From: JACRBT01 sp964474285
GTDB taxonomy: Bacteria > Chloroflexota > Dehalococcoidia > Tepidiformales > Tepidiformaceae
Length of the DNA stretch: 8,945 nt
Direction of reading: 5' to 3'
NCBI GenBank assembly: GCA_964474285.1
Contig: CAYYSD010000125.1
Coordinates: 1 to 8,945 of the forward strand
Part shown: positions 1-5,968 of the stretch, in pieces
Layout: each line of letters opens with the position of its first letter
Numbering within the stretch: the first letter of the stretch is position 1
Made by a program: the position numbers and the translations under genes
The notes under the pieces: generated by a model
The model's database searches: none
The model's input: only the letters and a program-made list of their open reading frames with translations
What the model was told of the DNA's origin: nothing

Positions 1-96
1 TTCTGGAAGGCGTTGACCTTCCCGGACGCATGGCGCCTGGACCTCGAGGCGAACACGCTCACGCGGGCCTTCACGGGCGGGATGGCGCCGGGGTAG
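1..96 (+). CDS. C-terminal end of an unrecognised protein (partial, 5' end outside window)
   Basis: Frame 1 is open from the first base and stops at TAG (94-96), giving 31 residues that begin FWKALTFPDAWRLDLE and end TGGMAPG. The codons are GC-rich in the third position like the neighbouring genes, which favours real coding. No domain can be recognised from so short a tail. Its stop lies 3 bases from the stop of the minus-strand gene at 100-312, so the two genes converge tail to tail with no room for a terminator between them. The open frame could be chance, but the position and codon use make a real gene end more likely. Confidence 0.5.
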   Translation, partial: FWKALTFPDAWRLDLEANTLTRAFTGGMAPG

Positions 97-99
97 CGG

Positions 100-312
100 C
101 TATTCGATGACGCCGAGCTCGGTCATCTGCTGCTTGAGCATTTCGAGCGATGCCAGCGGCTTGCCGTTGAGCGCGTCGATGGCATCGATGATGTCGTCGT
201 CGCAGTCGCGTTCATAGGCGCGGTCCATCATGTCTTCGCGCGCCGGCTGCATACCTTCGTCGAACCAATCTTTGACGAGGGCTTCGATGTCTTCCCACTT
301 TGCCTTTGCCAC
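100..312 (-). CDS. Small acidic protein, DUF2795-like (function unknown)
   Basis: The 70-residue product starts at GTG (312-310), preceded by a strong Shine-Dalgarno GAGGAG (319-324) at 6 bases spacing, which fixes the start. It is rich in Asp and Glu, including the run DCDDDIIDAIDAL (about residues 36-48), and ends in a predicted helix. The order of a helix, a 'hydrophobic-P-x-x-E/D' turn, an acidic D-D-x-h-h-D-A-h core and a late 'L-P/A-S-x-E-x-h' segment resembles the DUF2795 family of small bacterial proteins. That resemblance is from memory and weak. It begins 65 bases after the nuoB stop on the same strand, so it may be cotranscribed with nuoB. No metal site, signal peptide or membrane segment is visible. 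Confidence 0.7.
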   Translation of the reverse strand: MAKAKWEDIEALVKDWFDEGMQPAREDMMDRAYERDCDDDIIDAIDALNGKPLASLEMLKQQMTELGVIE

Positions 313-318
313 AGCCTT

Positions 319-324
319 CTCCTC
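319..324 (-). promoter_or_regulatory. Ribosome binding site of the DUF2795-like gene
   Basis: GAGGAG on the minus strand, 6 bases before the GTG codon at 312. It is one of the clearest Shine-Dalgarno sites in the window and supports both the reality and the GTG start of this small gene. Confidence 0.6.
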
Positions 325-377
325 TGCCCTCGCCGGTTCCGGTGGGGCCAGTTCTGTTTTCGGGTTGGATGCCGGGA

Positions 378-1043
378 TTAGTCCTGGAACGTCTCGCCGA
401 TGTAGGGAACGTCGTAGTTCACGAACGGTGGCCAGAGCGTCTCAAGCTCCTTGCGGATAGGGTCGCCCTCGGGCAGATAGCGATGGAACTGGGGTTCGAC
501 ATCGCGGCGCTGCCAGCCCTTGCCGATGGTGTCCTGCTTGATCTTGTCCTGGAGCAGCATGATGCCGGTGAGCAGCGATTCGGGGCGCGGAGGGCAGCCG
601 GGAACGTAGACATCGACCGGGAGCAGGGTGTTCACGCCAGGGGTGACGCTATAGGCATAGGCGAAGGGGCCACCCATGATGGCGCAACCGCCCATGGCGA
701 GCGCCCATTTCGGCTCCGGCATCTGGAGCCAGATGCGGCGGACGGCGGGGGCCATCTTCCAGGTGACGGTGCCGGGGACGAGCAGCAGGTCGGCCTGCCG
801 CGGCGAAGCGCGGAAGATTTCGGCGCCGAAGCGGGCGAGGTCATAGCGCGGGGTGACGGCGGCGATCATCTCGATCGCGCAGCAGGCCAGGCCGAACATG
901 GCGGGCCAGAGCGACGACCGGCGTGCCCAGTTGAGCACCTGGTCGACGCTGGTGACCATGATGTTTTGCTGAACTTCTTCCTCGATGTTGGTATCGAGAT
1001 GGAGCGGTAGGGGTTGGTAGATCTTGTTCGCGGCGTTCGCCAT
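378..1043 (-). CDS. nuoB: NADH-quinone oxidoreductase subunit B (complex I, N2 cluster subunit)
   Basis: This is the 20-kDa-type subunit of complex I. It carries the terminal [4Fe-4S] cluster N2, which passes electrons to quinone at the membrane-peripheral arm junction. The 221-residue product has the tandem CC at 54-55 (GLACCAIEM), Cys120 in the GGCAIMGG segment and Cys150 in VPGCPPRPE, the four ligands expected for N2. The length is somewhat above the common 160-200 residues because of an N-terminal extension of about 30 residues and a C-terminal tail after residue 170. The ATG at 1041-1043 has only a weak ribosome site; a start at Met29 (NIMVTSVDQVLNWAR) is possible. No nuoA, nuoC or nuoD lies next to it: a zinc-ribbon gene precedes it by 88 bases and a small unknown gene follows. 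It must work with complex I subunits encoded elsewhere, or with a related hydrogenase-like complex, which the sequence alone cannot exclude. Confidence 0.95.
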   Translation of the reverse strand: MANAANKIYQPLPLHLDTNIEEEVQQNIMVTSVDQVLNWARRSSLWPAMFGLACCAIEMIAAVTPRYDLARFGAEIFRASPRQADLLLVPGTVTWKMAPAVRRIWLQMPEPKWALAMGGCAIMGGPFAYAYSVTPGVNTLLPVDVYVPGCPPRPESLLTGIMLLQDKIKQDTIGKGWQRRDVEPQFHRYLPEGDPIRKELETLWPPFVNYDVPYIGETFQD

Positions 1044-1091
1044 AGCTCGTGCAGTCTATCACAAAGGTTGGTGCGTGCCCGGCCGCTGAGG

Positions 1092-1117
1092 CGCCGGCGG
1101 ACCCTCTTCAGCCGGCG
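1092..1117 (-). repeat. Perfect 7-bp inverted repeat between the zinc-ribbon gene and nuoB
   Basis: Arms CGCCGGC (1092-1098) and GCCGGCG (1111-1117) enclose a 12-base loop. The hairpin would form in the transcript between the zinc-ribbon stop (1132) and the nuoB start (1043). There is no run of T on either strand after it, so a classical intrinsic terminator is unlikely. An RNA-processing or stability role, or chance in GC-rich DNA, are the alternatives. Confidence 0.4.
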
Positions 1118-1131
1118 TTATCGCAGGGTCT

Positions 1132-1338
1132 CTAGCGGGCGCGGCCGACGTGGTATTGGCCGTCGTTGATTGGTTCTTCGATGAACAGTTCGCCGTTGCG
1201 AATCTTGATGTTGTAACCGCAGTCGGGGTTCGTGCACACCCAGGCCTTGAACATAATGGGTGCACCCTGGCTGCCGAAATCAGAGAACGGCACGAGGTCC
1301 CCATCTTCGCACTTACGACACTTAGGAAATTGGTACAT
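1132..1338 (-). CDS. Small zinc-ribbon protein (function unknown)
   Basis: The product is 68 residues with two Cys pairs, Cys7-x2-Cys10 (CRKC) and Cys35-x4-Cys40 (CTNPDC), separated by about 24 residues. This is the layout of a zinc ribbon that binds one Zn(II). The second half, after GYNIKIRNGELF, is a short polar tail. I chose ATG (1338-1336) because the GGGGAGG site at 1345-1351 lies 6 bases upstream. The alternative GTG at 1344, two codons earlier, directly abuts that site and is poorly placed. It lies between the EVE-domain gene and nuoB on the same strand and is probably cotranscribed with one or both. A role in nucleic-acid binding or in metal or Fe-S handling is possible, but nothing in the sequence decides it. 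Confidence 0.8.
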   Translation of the reverse strand: MYQFPKCRKCEDGDLVPFSDFGSQGAPIMFKAWVCTNPDCGYNIKIRNGELFIEEPINDGQYHVGRAR

Positions 1339-1344
1339 CCCCAC

Positions 1345-1351
1345 CCTCCCC
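1345..1351 (-). promoter_or_regulatory. Ribosome binding site that decides the zinc-ribbon start
   Basis: GGGGAGG on the minus strand lies 6 bases before ATG 1338 and 0 bases before the in-frame GTG 1344. The spacing favours the ATG. The site is a few bases downstream of a strong hairpin (1357-1390), so access to it could depend on that structure. Confidence 0.55.
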
Positions 1352-1356
1352 GTTTA

Positions 1357-1390
1357 CCGGCGGGATACTACCAGCAGAAGTATCCCCCGG
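1357..1390 (-). repeat. Strong inverted repeat between EVE-domain gene and zinc-ribbon gene
   Basis: The core arms GGGATACT (1362-1369) and AGTATCCC (1379-1386) are perfect complements over 8 bases with a 9-base loop. A further CCGG/CCGG pairing outside them extends the stem with one bulged base, to about 12 pairs. It occupies most of the 64-base gap between the EVE stop (1403) and the zinc-ribbon start (1338), just ahead of the zinc-ribbon ribosome site. No T-tract follows on either strand. It could protect or process the mRNA, cause partial termination, or bind a protein. Confidence 0.55.
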
Positions 1391-1402
1391 CAATCAGTAA
1401 TG

Positions 1403-1867
1403 TTAGACGCGCGTTAGAGGCGCAGAGGCTGCTCGTTCCATGTCCGCCTGGAGCATCTCCATGTCGCTCGCGGTGACTTCGTGGAGGTTGCCCTGGTAGG
1501 CGAGTGTCCAGTTTGCCCGCGGCCACTTCTGGGTCCAGGAGAAACGATCGTGGTAGGGTTCCGCATCGATCCACCGATCGTCCGGGAGGACGACGACGGG
1601 CTCGATGGTGGCGCGATACGGGTAGGGTTCGCCGGGCTTCTTCGTGTTGATCCAGATGGGCGTGCGGTCTTCGCTCACTTCGCTGGTGACGCGGGCGATG
1701 GCGGCGAACTGCTTCTTGCCCGTCACGTAGAACGCGAGCAGGTCGCCGGGAGCGATTTTGCTCGCCATAACGCGGCGGGTGCTCTTGAAGCCGTGGCGTG
1801 TGAAGCCCATCTCCGCCGTCTTGCCATAGATTTCGGGTCCGCCGACCACAACCCAGTAGCGTGCCAT
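1403..1867 (-). CDS. EVE-domain protein (DUF55, PUA-like fold)
   Basis: This 154-residue protein is essentially one EVE domain, a PUA-superfamily fold related to YTH; some members bind modified bases in DNA or RNA. Family marks visible are the N-terminal strand RYWVVVGGPEIY (3-14), the GDLLAFYVTG segment (41-50) that forms part of the binding pocket, the PYPYRATIEP strand (81-90), and a C-terminal F/Y-x-G-x-L-x-E-h-x-x-x-D-h-x-x-L pattern (YQGNLHEVTASDMEML, 124-139). The ATG at 1865-1867 has a GGAGG site (1874-1878) at 6 bases. It begins 38 bases after ribD. Such proteins often stand alone among housekeeping genes, as here; in some genomes they are coupled to restriction or methylation genes, none of which are present. 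The actual ligand is unknown. Confidence 0.85.
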   Translation of the reverse strand: MARYWVVVGGPEIYGKTAEMGFTRHGFKSTRRVMASKIAPGDLLAFYVTGKKQFAAIARVTSEVSEDRTPIWINTKKPGEPYPYRATIEPVVVLPDDRWIDAEPYHDRFSWTQKWPRANWTLAYQGNLHEVTASDMEMLQADMERAASAPLTRV

Positions 1868-1873
1868 GTGGTG

Positions 1874-1878
1874 CCTCC
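1874..1878 (-). promoter_or_regulatory. Ribosome binding site of the EVE-domain gene
   Basis: GGAGG on the minus strand, 6 bases before ATG 1867; an ideal site that confirms the start. Confidence 0.6.
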
Positions 1879-1905
1879 GAACGGTGTGCGGAACATGCTA
1901 CCCGA

Positions 1906-2892
1906 TCAGCCCGGAGGATCGGTGGCATCGCGCAGGAGGCCGCGCACCAGGACATCCGCTCCAACCTGGCGGACTTCGGGTTTCCGCAGCCGCCAGGCGT
2001 CGGCAACCCAGGACACTCCATCGCCGCCCACGGCGGGGAGGGCGCTCCCGCCGAGGATCAGTGGCGCAATGAATGCCCAGACCTCATCGACATGGCCGCC
2101 ATCGAAGAGGGAGCCGAGAAGCCCGGCGCCGCCTTCGGCCCAGGCAGAGAGGACGCCGCGTTCGGCAAGGACGTGGAGGAGCTGGTCGAGGTTCAGTCCG
2201 CGTTCAGCGGGTTCGCAGAGGACGATGGTTGCCCCGGCAGCCTGGATGCTGGCGCGCCACGCTGAGGGCGAGGCCGGAGTGGTCGCCACGATGGTGCGGC
2301 CCGGGCCGTTGAGCACCTTCGCCGAGGCCGGGATGCGCCCGCGNNNNNNNNNNNNNNNNNNNNNNNNNNNNNNNNNNNNNNNNNNNNNNNNNNNNNNNNN
2401 NNNNNNNNNNNNNNNNNNNNNNNNNNNNNNNNNNNNNNNNNNNTGGGGCAGGCCGGTGAGGCGGTGTGTGAGATAGGGCCGGAGCAGTTCGCGGGCCTGC
2501 TCAGCGCCATCGCCCACCTCGACTTCAACTCCTGCCGCCCGGAGCGCCGCGACGCCGGAGCCTGCGACGCCGGGGTGAGGGTCTTCCAGGGCGGCGACCA
2601 CGCGCCGCACGCCGGCTTCAATGAGGGCCTGCGAACAGGGCGGAGTGCGCTTTCCCGGGAAGGGCGCGCAGGGTTCGAGGGTGACATAGACGTCGGCTCC
2701 GCGAACATCGGTGGTGTTCGCGAGGGCGACGGCTTCCGCGTGCCGGCCGGGCGGAGGCTCGGTAGCGCCGGTACCGATGATGTGACCGTCCCGCACGACG
2801 ACCGCGCCAACCCAGGGGTTTGGAGACGTGTGTCCGCGCACGCTGTTTGCCGCTTCGAGCGCGGCGCGCATGAACGCGGACGGTTCGGACAT
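1906..2892 (-). CDS. ribD: Bifunctional riboflavin deaminase/reductase RibD (interrupted by assembly gap)
   Basis: RibD deaminates the pyrimidinone formed by GTP cyclohydrolase II and then reduces its ribose chain with NADPH, two early cytosolic steps of riboflavin synthesis. The N-terminal deaminase domain (1-149) shows TSPNPWVGAVVV (22-33), the zinc and catalytic motif HAE (51-53) and the second zinc pair Cys75 and Cys86 in EPCAPFPGKRTPPC. The C-terminal reductase part, after the gap, shows RGRIPASAKVL, the AEGGAGLLGSLFDGG motif and the AFIAPLILGG strand. The N run at 2344-2443 removes the end of the linker and the start of the reductase domain, including the expected KLAASLDGR-type segment. 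The start ATG lies 4 bases after the stop of the upstream DinB-like gene (TGAGGCCATG), so translational coupling is likely. No other rib gene is in the window. Confidence 0.95.
   Translation of the reverse strand: MSEPSAFMRAALEAANSVRGHTSPNPWVGAVVVRDGHIIGTGATEPPPGRHAEAVALANTTDVRGADVYVTLEPCAPFPGKRTPPCSQALIEAGVRRVVAALEDPHPGVAGSGVAALRAAGVEVEVGDGAEQARELLRPYLTHRLTGLPXXXXXXXXXXXXXXXXXXXXXXXXXXXXXXXXXXRGRIPASAKVLNGPGRTIVATTPASPSAWRASIQAAGATIVLCEPAERGLNLDQLLHVLAERGVLSAWAEGGAGLLGSLFDGGHVDEVWAFIAPLILGGSALPAVGGDGVSWVADAWRLRKPEVRQVGADVLVRGLLRDATDPPG
2344..2443. other. Assembly gap of exactly 100 N inside ribD
   Basis: The run is exactly 100 N, a common placeholder for a gap of unknown size. It happens to keep the ribD frame open because the missing length of 100 leaves 1 modulo 3. 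In Escherichia coli RibD about 85 residues lie between the matching flanks (after TGFP and before SQNRV), whereas 100 bases can encode only about 33. The true missing length is therefore likely nearer 210-260 bases. Confidence 0.95.
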
Positions 2893-2896
2893 GGCC

Positions 2897-3379
2897 TCAG
2901 CGGCCCGCGCCGGCGAGCCAGAGGTCGTGGAGCGCCTGGGCGTGGCCGACGTGTTCCCGGAGGTGGGCGGTGGCGTGGACCAGGCACTGCGCGCCGGACT
3001 TCGCGAACGATGGGTCTTCGGGGAAATCGACCCAGGCTTCGAGGTGCCCCTGGGTGCCGGATTCGAGAAGCGCCCTCAGCGGCGGGAGGGCGGCATCAAT
3101 GCGTTCGGCCAGTTGGGCGGCGGTCAGGCCCGCGGTCGCGAAGGCCGGCGTGCGTTCCGATGCCCGGTATTCGACGAGCGAGCCGGCCTTGCCGCAGCCC
3201 GCGGCGAGCAGGAACTTCGAGGCCGTGAGGCTGTGAGCTATCAGGACGCCGAGCGGGTTCATGACGCCGGGCGCGGGGCTCCAGTCCATCGCCTCATCGG
3301 GGAGGCCGCTGAGTGTGTCGCGGAGCATGGCGAGTGAGTCGCGGGTGACGTTGAGTGCAGCCTGGTGGGTGGGGGTCAT
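2897..3379 (-). CDS. DinB-like four-helix-bundle protein (putative metal-dependent)
   Basis: The 160-residue product fits the DinB/YfiT family of four-helix bundles that hold a metal with three His. The visible candidates are His49 in the second helix (GVLIAHSLTASKFLL) and the late cluster HATAHLREHVGH (135-146), where His139 and His143 give the H-x3-H spacing; His135 or His146 are alternatives. The family includes thiol-dependent transferases and many proteins of unknown reaction, so the substrate here cannot be named. The DWSPAPGVMNPLGVLIAH segment (32-49) is typical of the first helix-loop. The ATG at 3377-3379 has no clear Shine-Dalgarno site and lies 31 bases after the cimA stop, with a small hairpin between. 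It ends 4 bases before ribD. The position suggests one transcript cimA-dinB-like-ribD. Confidence 0.8.
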   Translation of the reverse strand: MTPTHQAALNVTRDSLAMLRDTLSGLPDEAMDWSPAPGVMNPLGVLIAHSLTASKFLLAAGCGKAGSLVEYRASERTPAFATAGLTAAQLAERIDAALPPLRALLESGTQGHLEAWVDFPEDPSFAKSGAQCLVHATAHLREHVGHAQALHDLWLAGAGR

Positions 3380-3391
3380 GGGCCAATCGTA

Positions 3392-3406
3392 GCCGACGCC
3401 GTCGGC
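3392..3406 (-). repeat. Small perfect hairpin between cimA and the DinB-like gene
   Basis: GCCGAC (3392-3397) and GTCGGC (3401-3406) pair perfectly around a 3-base loop, inside the 31-base gap between the cimA stop and the next ATG. No T-run follows. It lies where a ribosome site would be expected, and none is visible, so it may tune translation of the DinB-like gene or be chance. Confidence 0.35.
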
Positions 3407-3410
3407 CTGT

Positions 3411-5000
<1,590 letters not shown>

Positions 5001-5035
5001 GAACGTGGAATTCCCCGAGGTGACGAATGGCCGCC

Positions 5036-5051
5036 TGGCGTGTGCGCGCCA
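5036..5051 (-). repeat. Short inverted repeat in the cimA leader
   Basis: TGGCG (5036-5040) and CGCCA (5047-5051) form a 5-bp stem with a 6-base loop, 35 bases upstream of the cimA ATG. It is short and may be chance, but it is the second structured element in this leader. Confidence 0.25.
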
Positions 5052-5094
5052 CGGAACGGCGAACGGGCGAACGTGGGGTTACTGCTAGTGGCCC

Positions 5095-5125
5095 GCAATC
5101 ACAGCCCCGCGGGATTGCCGCGGGG
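5095..5125 (-). promoter_or_regulatory. cimA: Candidate attenuator-like RNA structure in the cimA leader
   Basis: On the minus strand an 8-bp perfect hairpin, CCCCGCGG/CCGCGGGG (5105-5112 and 5118-5125) with a 5-base loop, can form. The loop plus one stem base reads GCAATC (5113-5118), which is also the complement of GATTGC (5095-5100) just downstream. The two stems share bases and exclude each other, as in an attenuator or riboregulator. No T-tract follows either stem, no T-box or known riboswitch core is recognised, and no leader peptide rich in Ile, Val or Leu is evident. The role is inference; the hairpin could instead mark the 3' end of the vapBC transcript. Confidence 0.35.
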
Positions 5126-5166
5126 GATCTATCACCGTGGGGGCAGAGTGGTGGAACACAAGTGCG

Positions 5167-5175
5167 ATTGTACCA
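5167..5175 (-). promoter_or_regulatory. cimA: Extended -10 promoter candidate for cimA
   Basis: On the minus strand TGGTACAAT gives the TGn extension followed by TACAAT, one base from the TATAAT consensus. It lies just after the PIN toxin stop (5186) and would start transcription about 160 bases upstream of the cimA ATG. No good -35 box is present at 16-18 bases, which an extended -10 site can tolerate. It would make the cimA run independent of the toxin-antitoxin operon. Confidence 0.35.
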
Positions 5176-5185
5176 GACCCGTGCG

Positions 5186-5611
5186 TTATGGCTCGTCGAA
5201 GGGCAACAGCGTGAACGTTCCGCCCAAGAGCGGGCGCAAGACCCTGAAGTGCCGCTGATCGAAGGTCAGGATCCGGGTGGTGCGAAAGCGGGCCGCCATG
5301 ATGACGATAGAGAGATCAGCGAGGCCAACGTTCAGGTCCCGATACTGTTCGTTCAGGGCCGCAATCGTGATGTAATCGGAGGGTTCCAGGCAGGGGAGCA
5401 GAAATCGCCCGGCCGCGAGGTCGCGGATGAACGTTCGATTGCCCGGGAGCCCTCCCCGCGCCTGGAAGAGGTAGTCCACCTCTGTCGCTATCGGCGCGGG
5501 CATGATCGGTTGGCCGCGTTCGCTGAGGAGAAACCGCCGCGCAGCGGGGCCGTACGGGTGGTCTGGTTCGGCCTGGGCCGCCACCGGCGCGGCATCGACG
5601 ATGACCGTCAC
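5186..5611 (-). CDS. vapC: PIN-domain ribonuclease toxin, VapC type
   Basis: The 141-residue protein is a single PIN domain, a Mg-dependent endoribonuclease. Acidic active-site residues are in the expected order: Asp6 in VIVDAAPVAA, Glu44 in ATEVDYLF, Asp99 in the D-x6-D pair (Asp92 and Asp99, DLNVGLAD), and Asp118 in LTFDQRHF. VapC toxins usually cut tRNA or rRNA sites when freed from their antitoxin; the target here is unknown. It starts at GTG (5611-5609), overlapping the antitoxin stop as GTGA, so translation is coupled and toxin output follows the antitoxin. The usual 'VDTSVL' reads VDAAPV, a mild change that leaves the key Asp in place. The pair could be a horizontally acquired module, although base composition looks like the surroundings. 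Confidence 0.88.
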   Translation of the reverse strand: MTVIVDAAPVAAQAEPDHPYGPAARRFLLSERGQPIMPAPIATEVDYLFQARGGLPGNRTFIRDLAAGRFLLPCLEPSDYITIAALNEQYRDLNVGLADLSIVIMAARFRTTRILTFDQRHFRVLRPLLGGTFTLLPFDEP

Positions 5612-5886
5612 TCCGGGAGTTCGCCGAGACTGTCCGCGCCGAATCCCTTCATCAGGACGTTGTCGATGTAGTCCTGGAACTCCTGTGAGTCCTTGAACTC
5701 AGGGAGCGGAGGCAGGTCCAGGCCTTTGAGTGCATCGAAGATCTCGAAGTTCTTGTCCGGGTGGGAGGCGTCGTAGAGGGCGAGGGCTTCGCGGAGGATG
5801 CGCGCCTGCGAACGCCCTTCGCGTTCAGCGAGGCGTGCGAGGCGTGCCCGGTCTTCCTCCGAGAGATACACACTTGTCTTCTTCAT
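5608..5886 (-). CDS. vapB: Ribbon-helix-helix antitoxin of the PIN toxin
   Basis: The 92-residue product has an N-terminal ribbon-helix-helix fold: strand KKTSVYLSEEDRARLARLAEREG followed by RSQARILREALALYDA (about 25-40). This is the CopG/Arc type DNA-binding dimer that represses its own promoter. The rest (about 41-92) is a flexible, acidic, Pro- and Phe-bearing tail, of the kind that wraps the toxin and blocks its active site. It is the first gene of the pair, overlaps the toxin by 4 bases, and is divergent from the membrane-protein gene at 5969, sharing an 82-base control region with it. ATG at 5884-5886 is the natural start; the ribosome site is weak. Confidence 0.87.
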   Translation of the reverse strand: MKKTSVYLSEEDRARLARLAEREGRSQARILREALALYDASHPDKNFEIFDALKGLDLPPLPEFKDSQEFQDYIDNVLMKGFGADSLGELPE

Positions 5887-5894
5887 AGCAGATG

Positions 5895-5911
5895 TAGGGT
5901 ATCATATAGGG
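5895..5911. promoter_or_regulatory. Putative vapBC operator/promoter with TAGGG direct repeats
   Basis: Two TAGGG copies (5895-5899 and 5907-5911) are 12 bases apart, about one helical turn, with an AT-rich centre that reads TATGAT on the minus strand (5906-5901), a fair -10 box for the antitoxin gene 14 bases upstream of its ATG. Ribbon-helix-helix antitoxins commonly bind short repeats overlapping their own -10. No convincing -35 is seen. The same region must also serve the divergent gene at 5969. Confidence 0.3.
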
Positions 5912-5968
5912 CACTTCTTTTCGCGCCGCTTACTCGCCATCCTTCCCGGCTCAGGCGAGACTGATCGG

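Noticed and set aside
1368..2021. Open frame of 217 codons on the minus strand overlapping the EVE gene and the ribD end
   Set aside because: It is out of frame with both recognisable genes and its translation is Arg/Pro/Gly-rich with no domain.
5080..5159. Leader peptide upstream of cimA: GTG-started frame of about 24 codons through the hairpin, ending at TAG
   Set aside because: There is no ribosome site and no run of Ile, Val or Leu codons as expected for attenuation control.
5161..5185. T-box-like GGGTCTGGTAC sequence in the cimA leader
   Set aside because: Only a few bases resemble the T-box core; the specifier loop, antiterminator bulge and terminator are missing. It is better explained as an extended -10 site.
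5798..5968. N-terminal extension of the DUF2079 protein from ATG 5798
   Set aside because: It would overlap the divergent antitoxin gene and its control region and adds an Arg/Ser-rich stretch that is not typical of the family; ATG 5969 directly precedes the first membrane helix.
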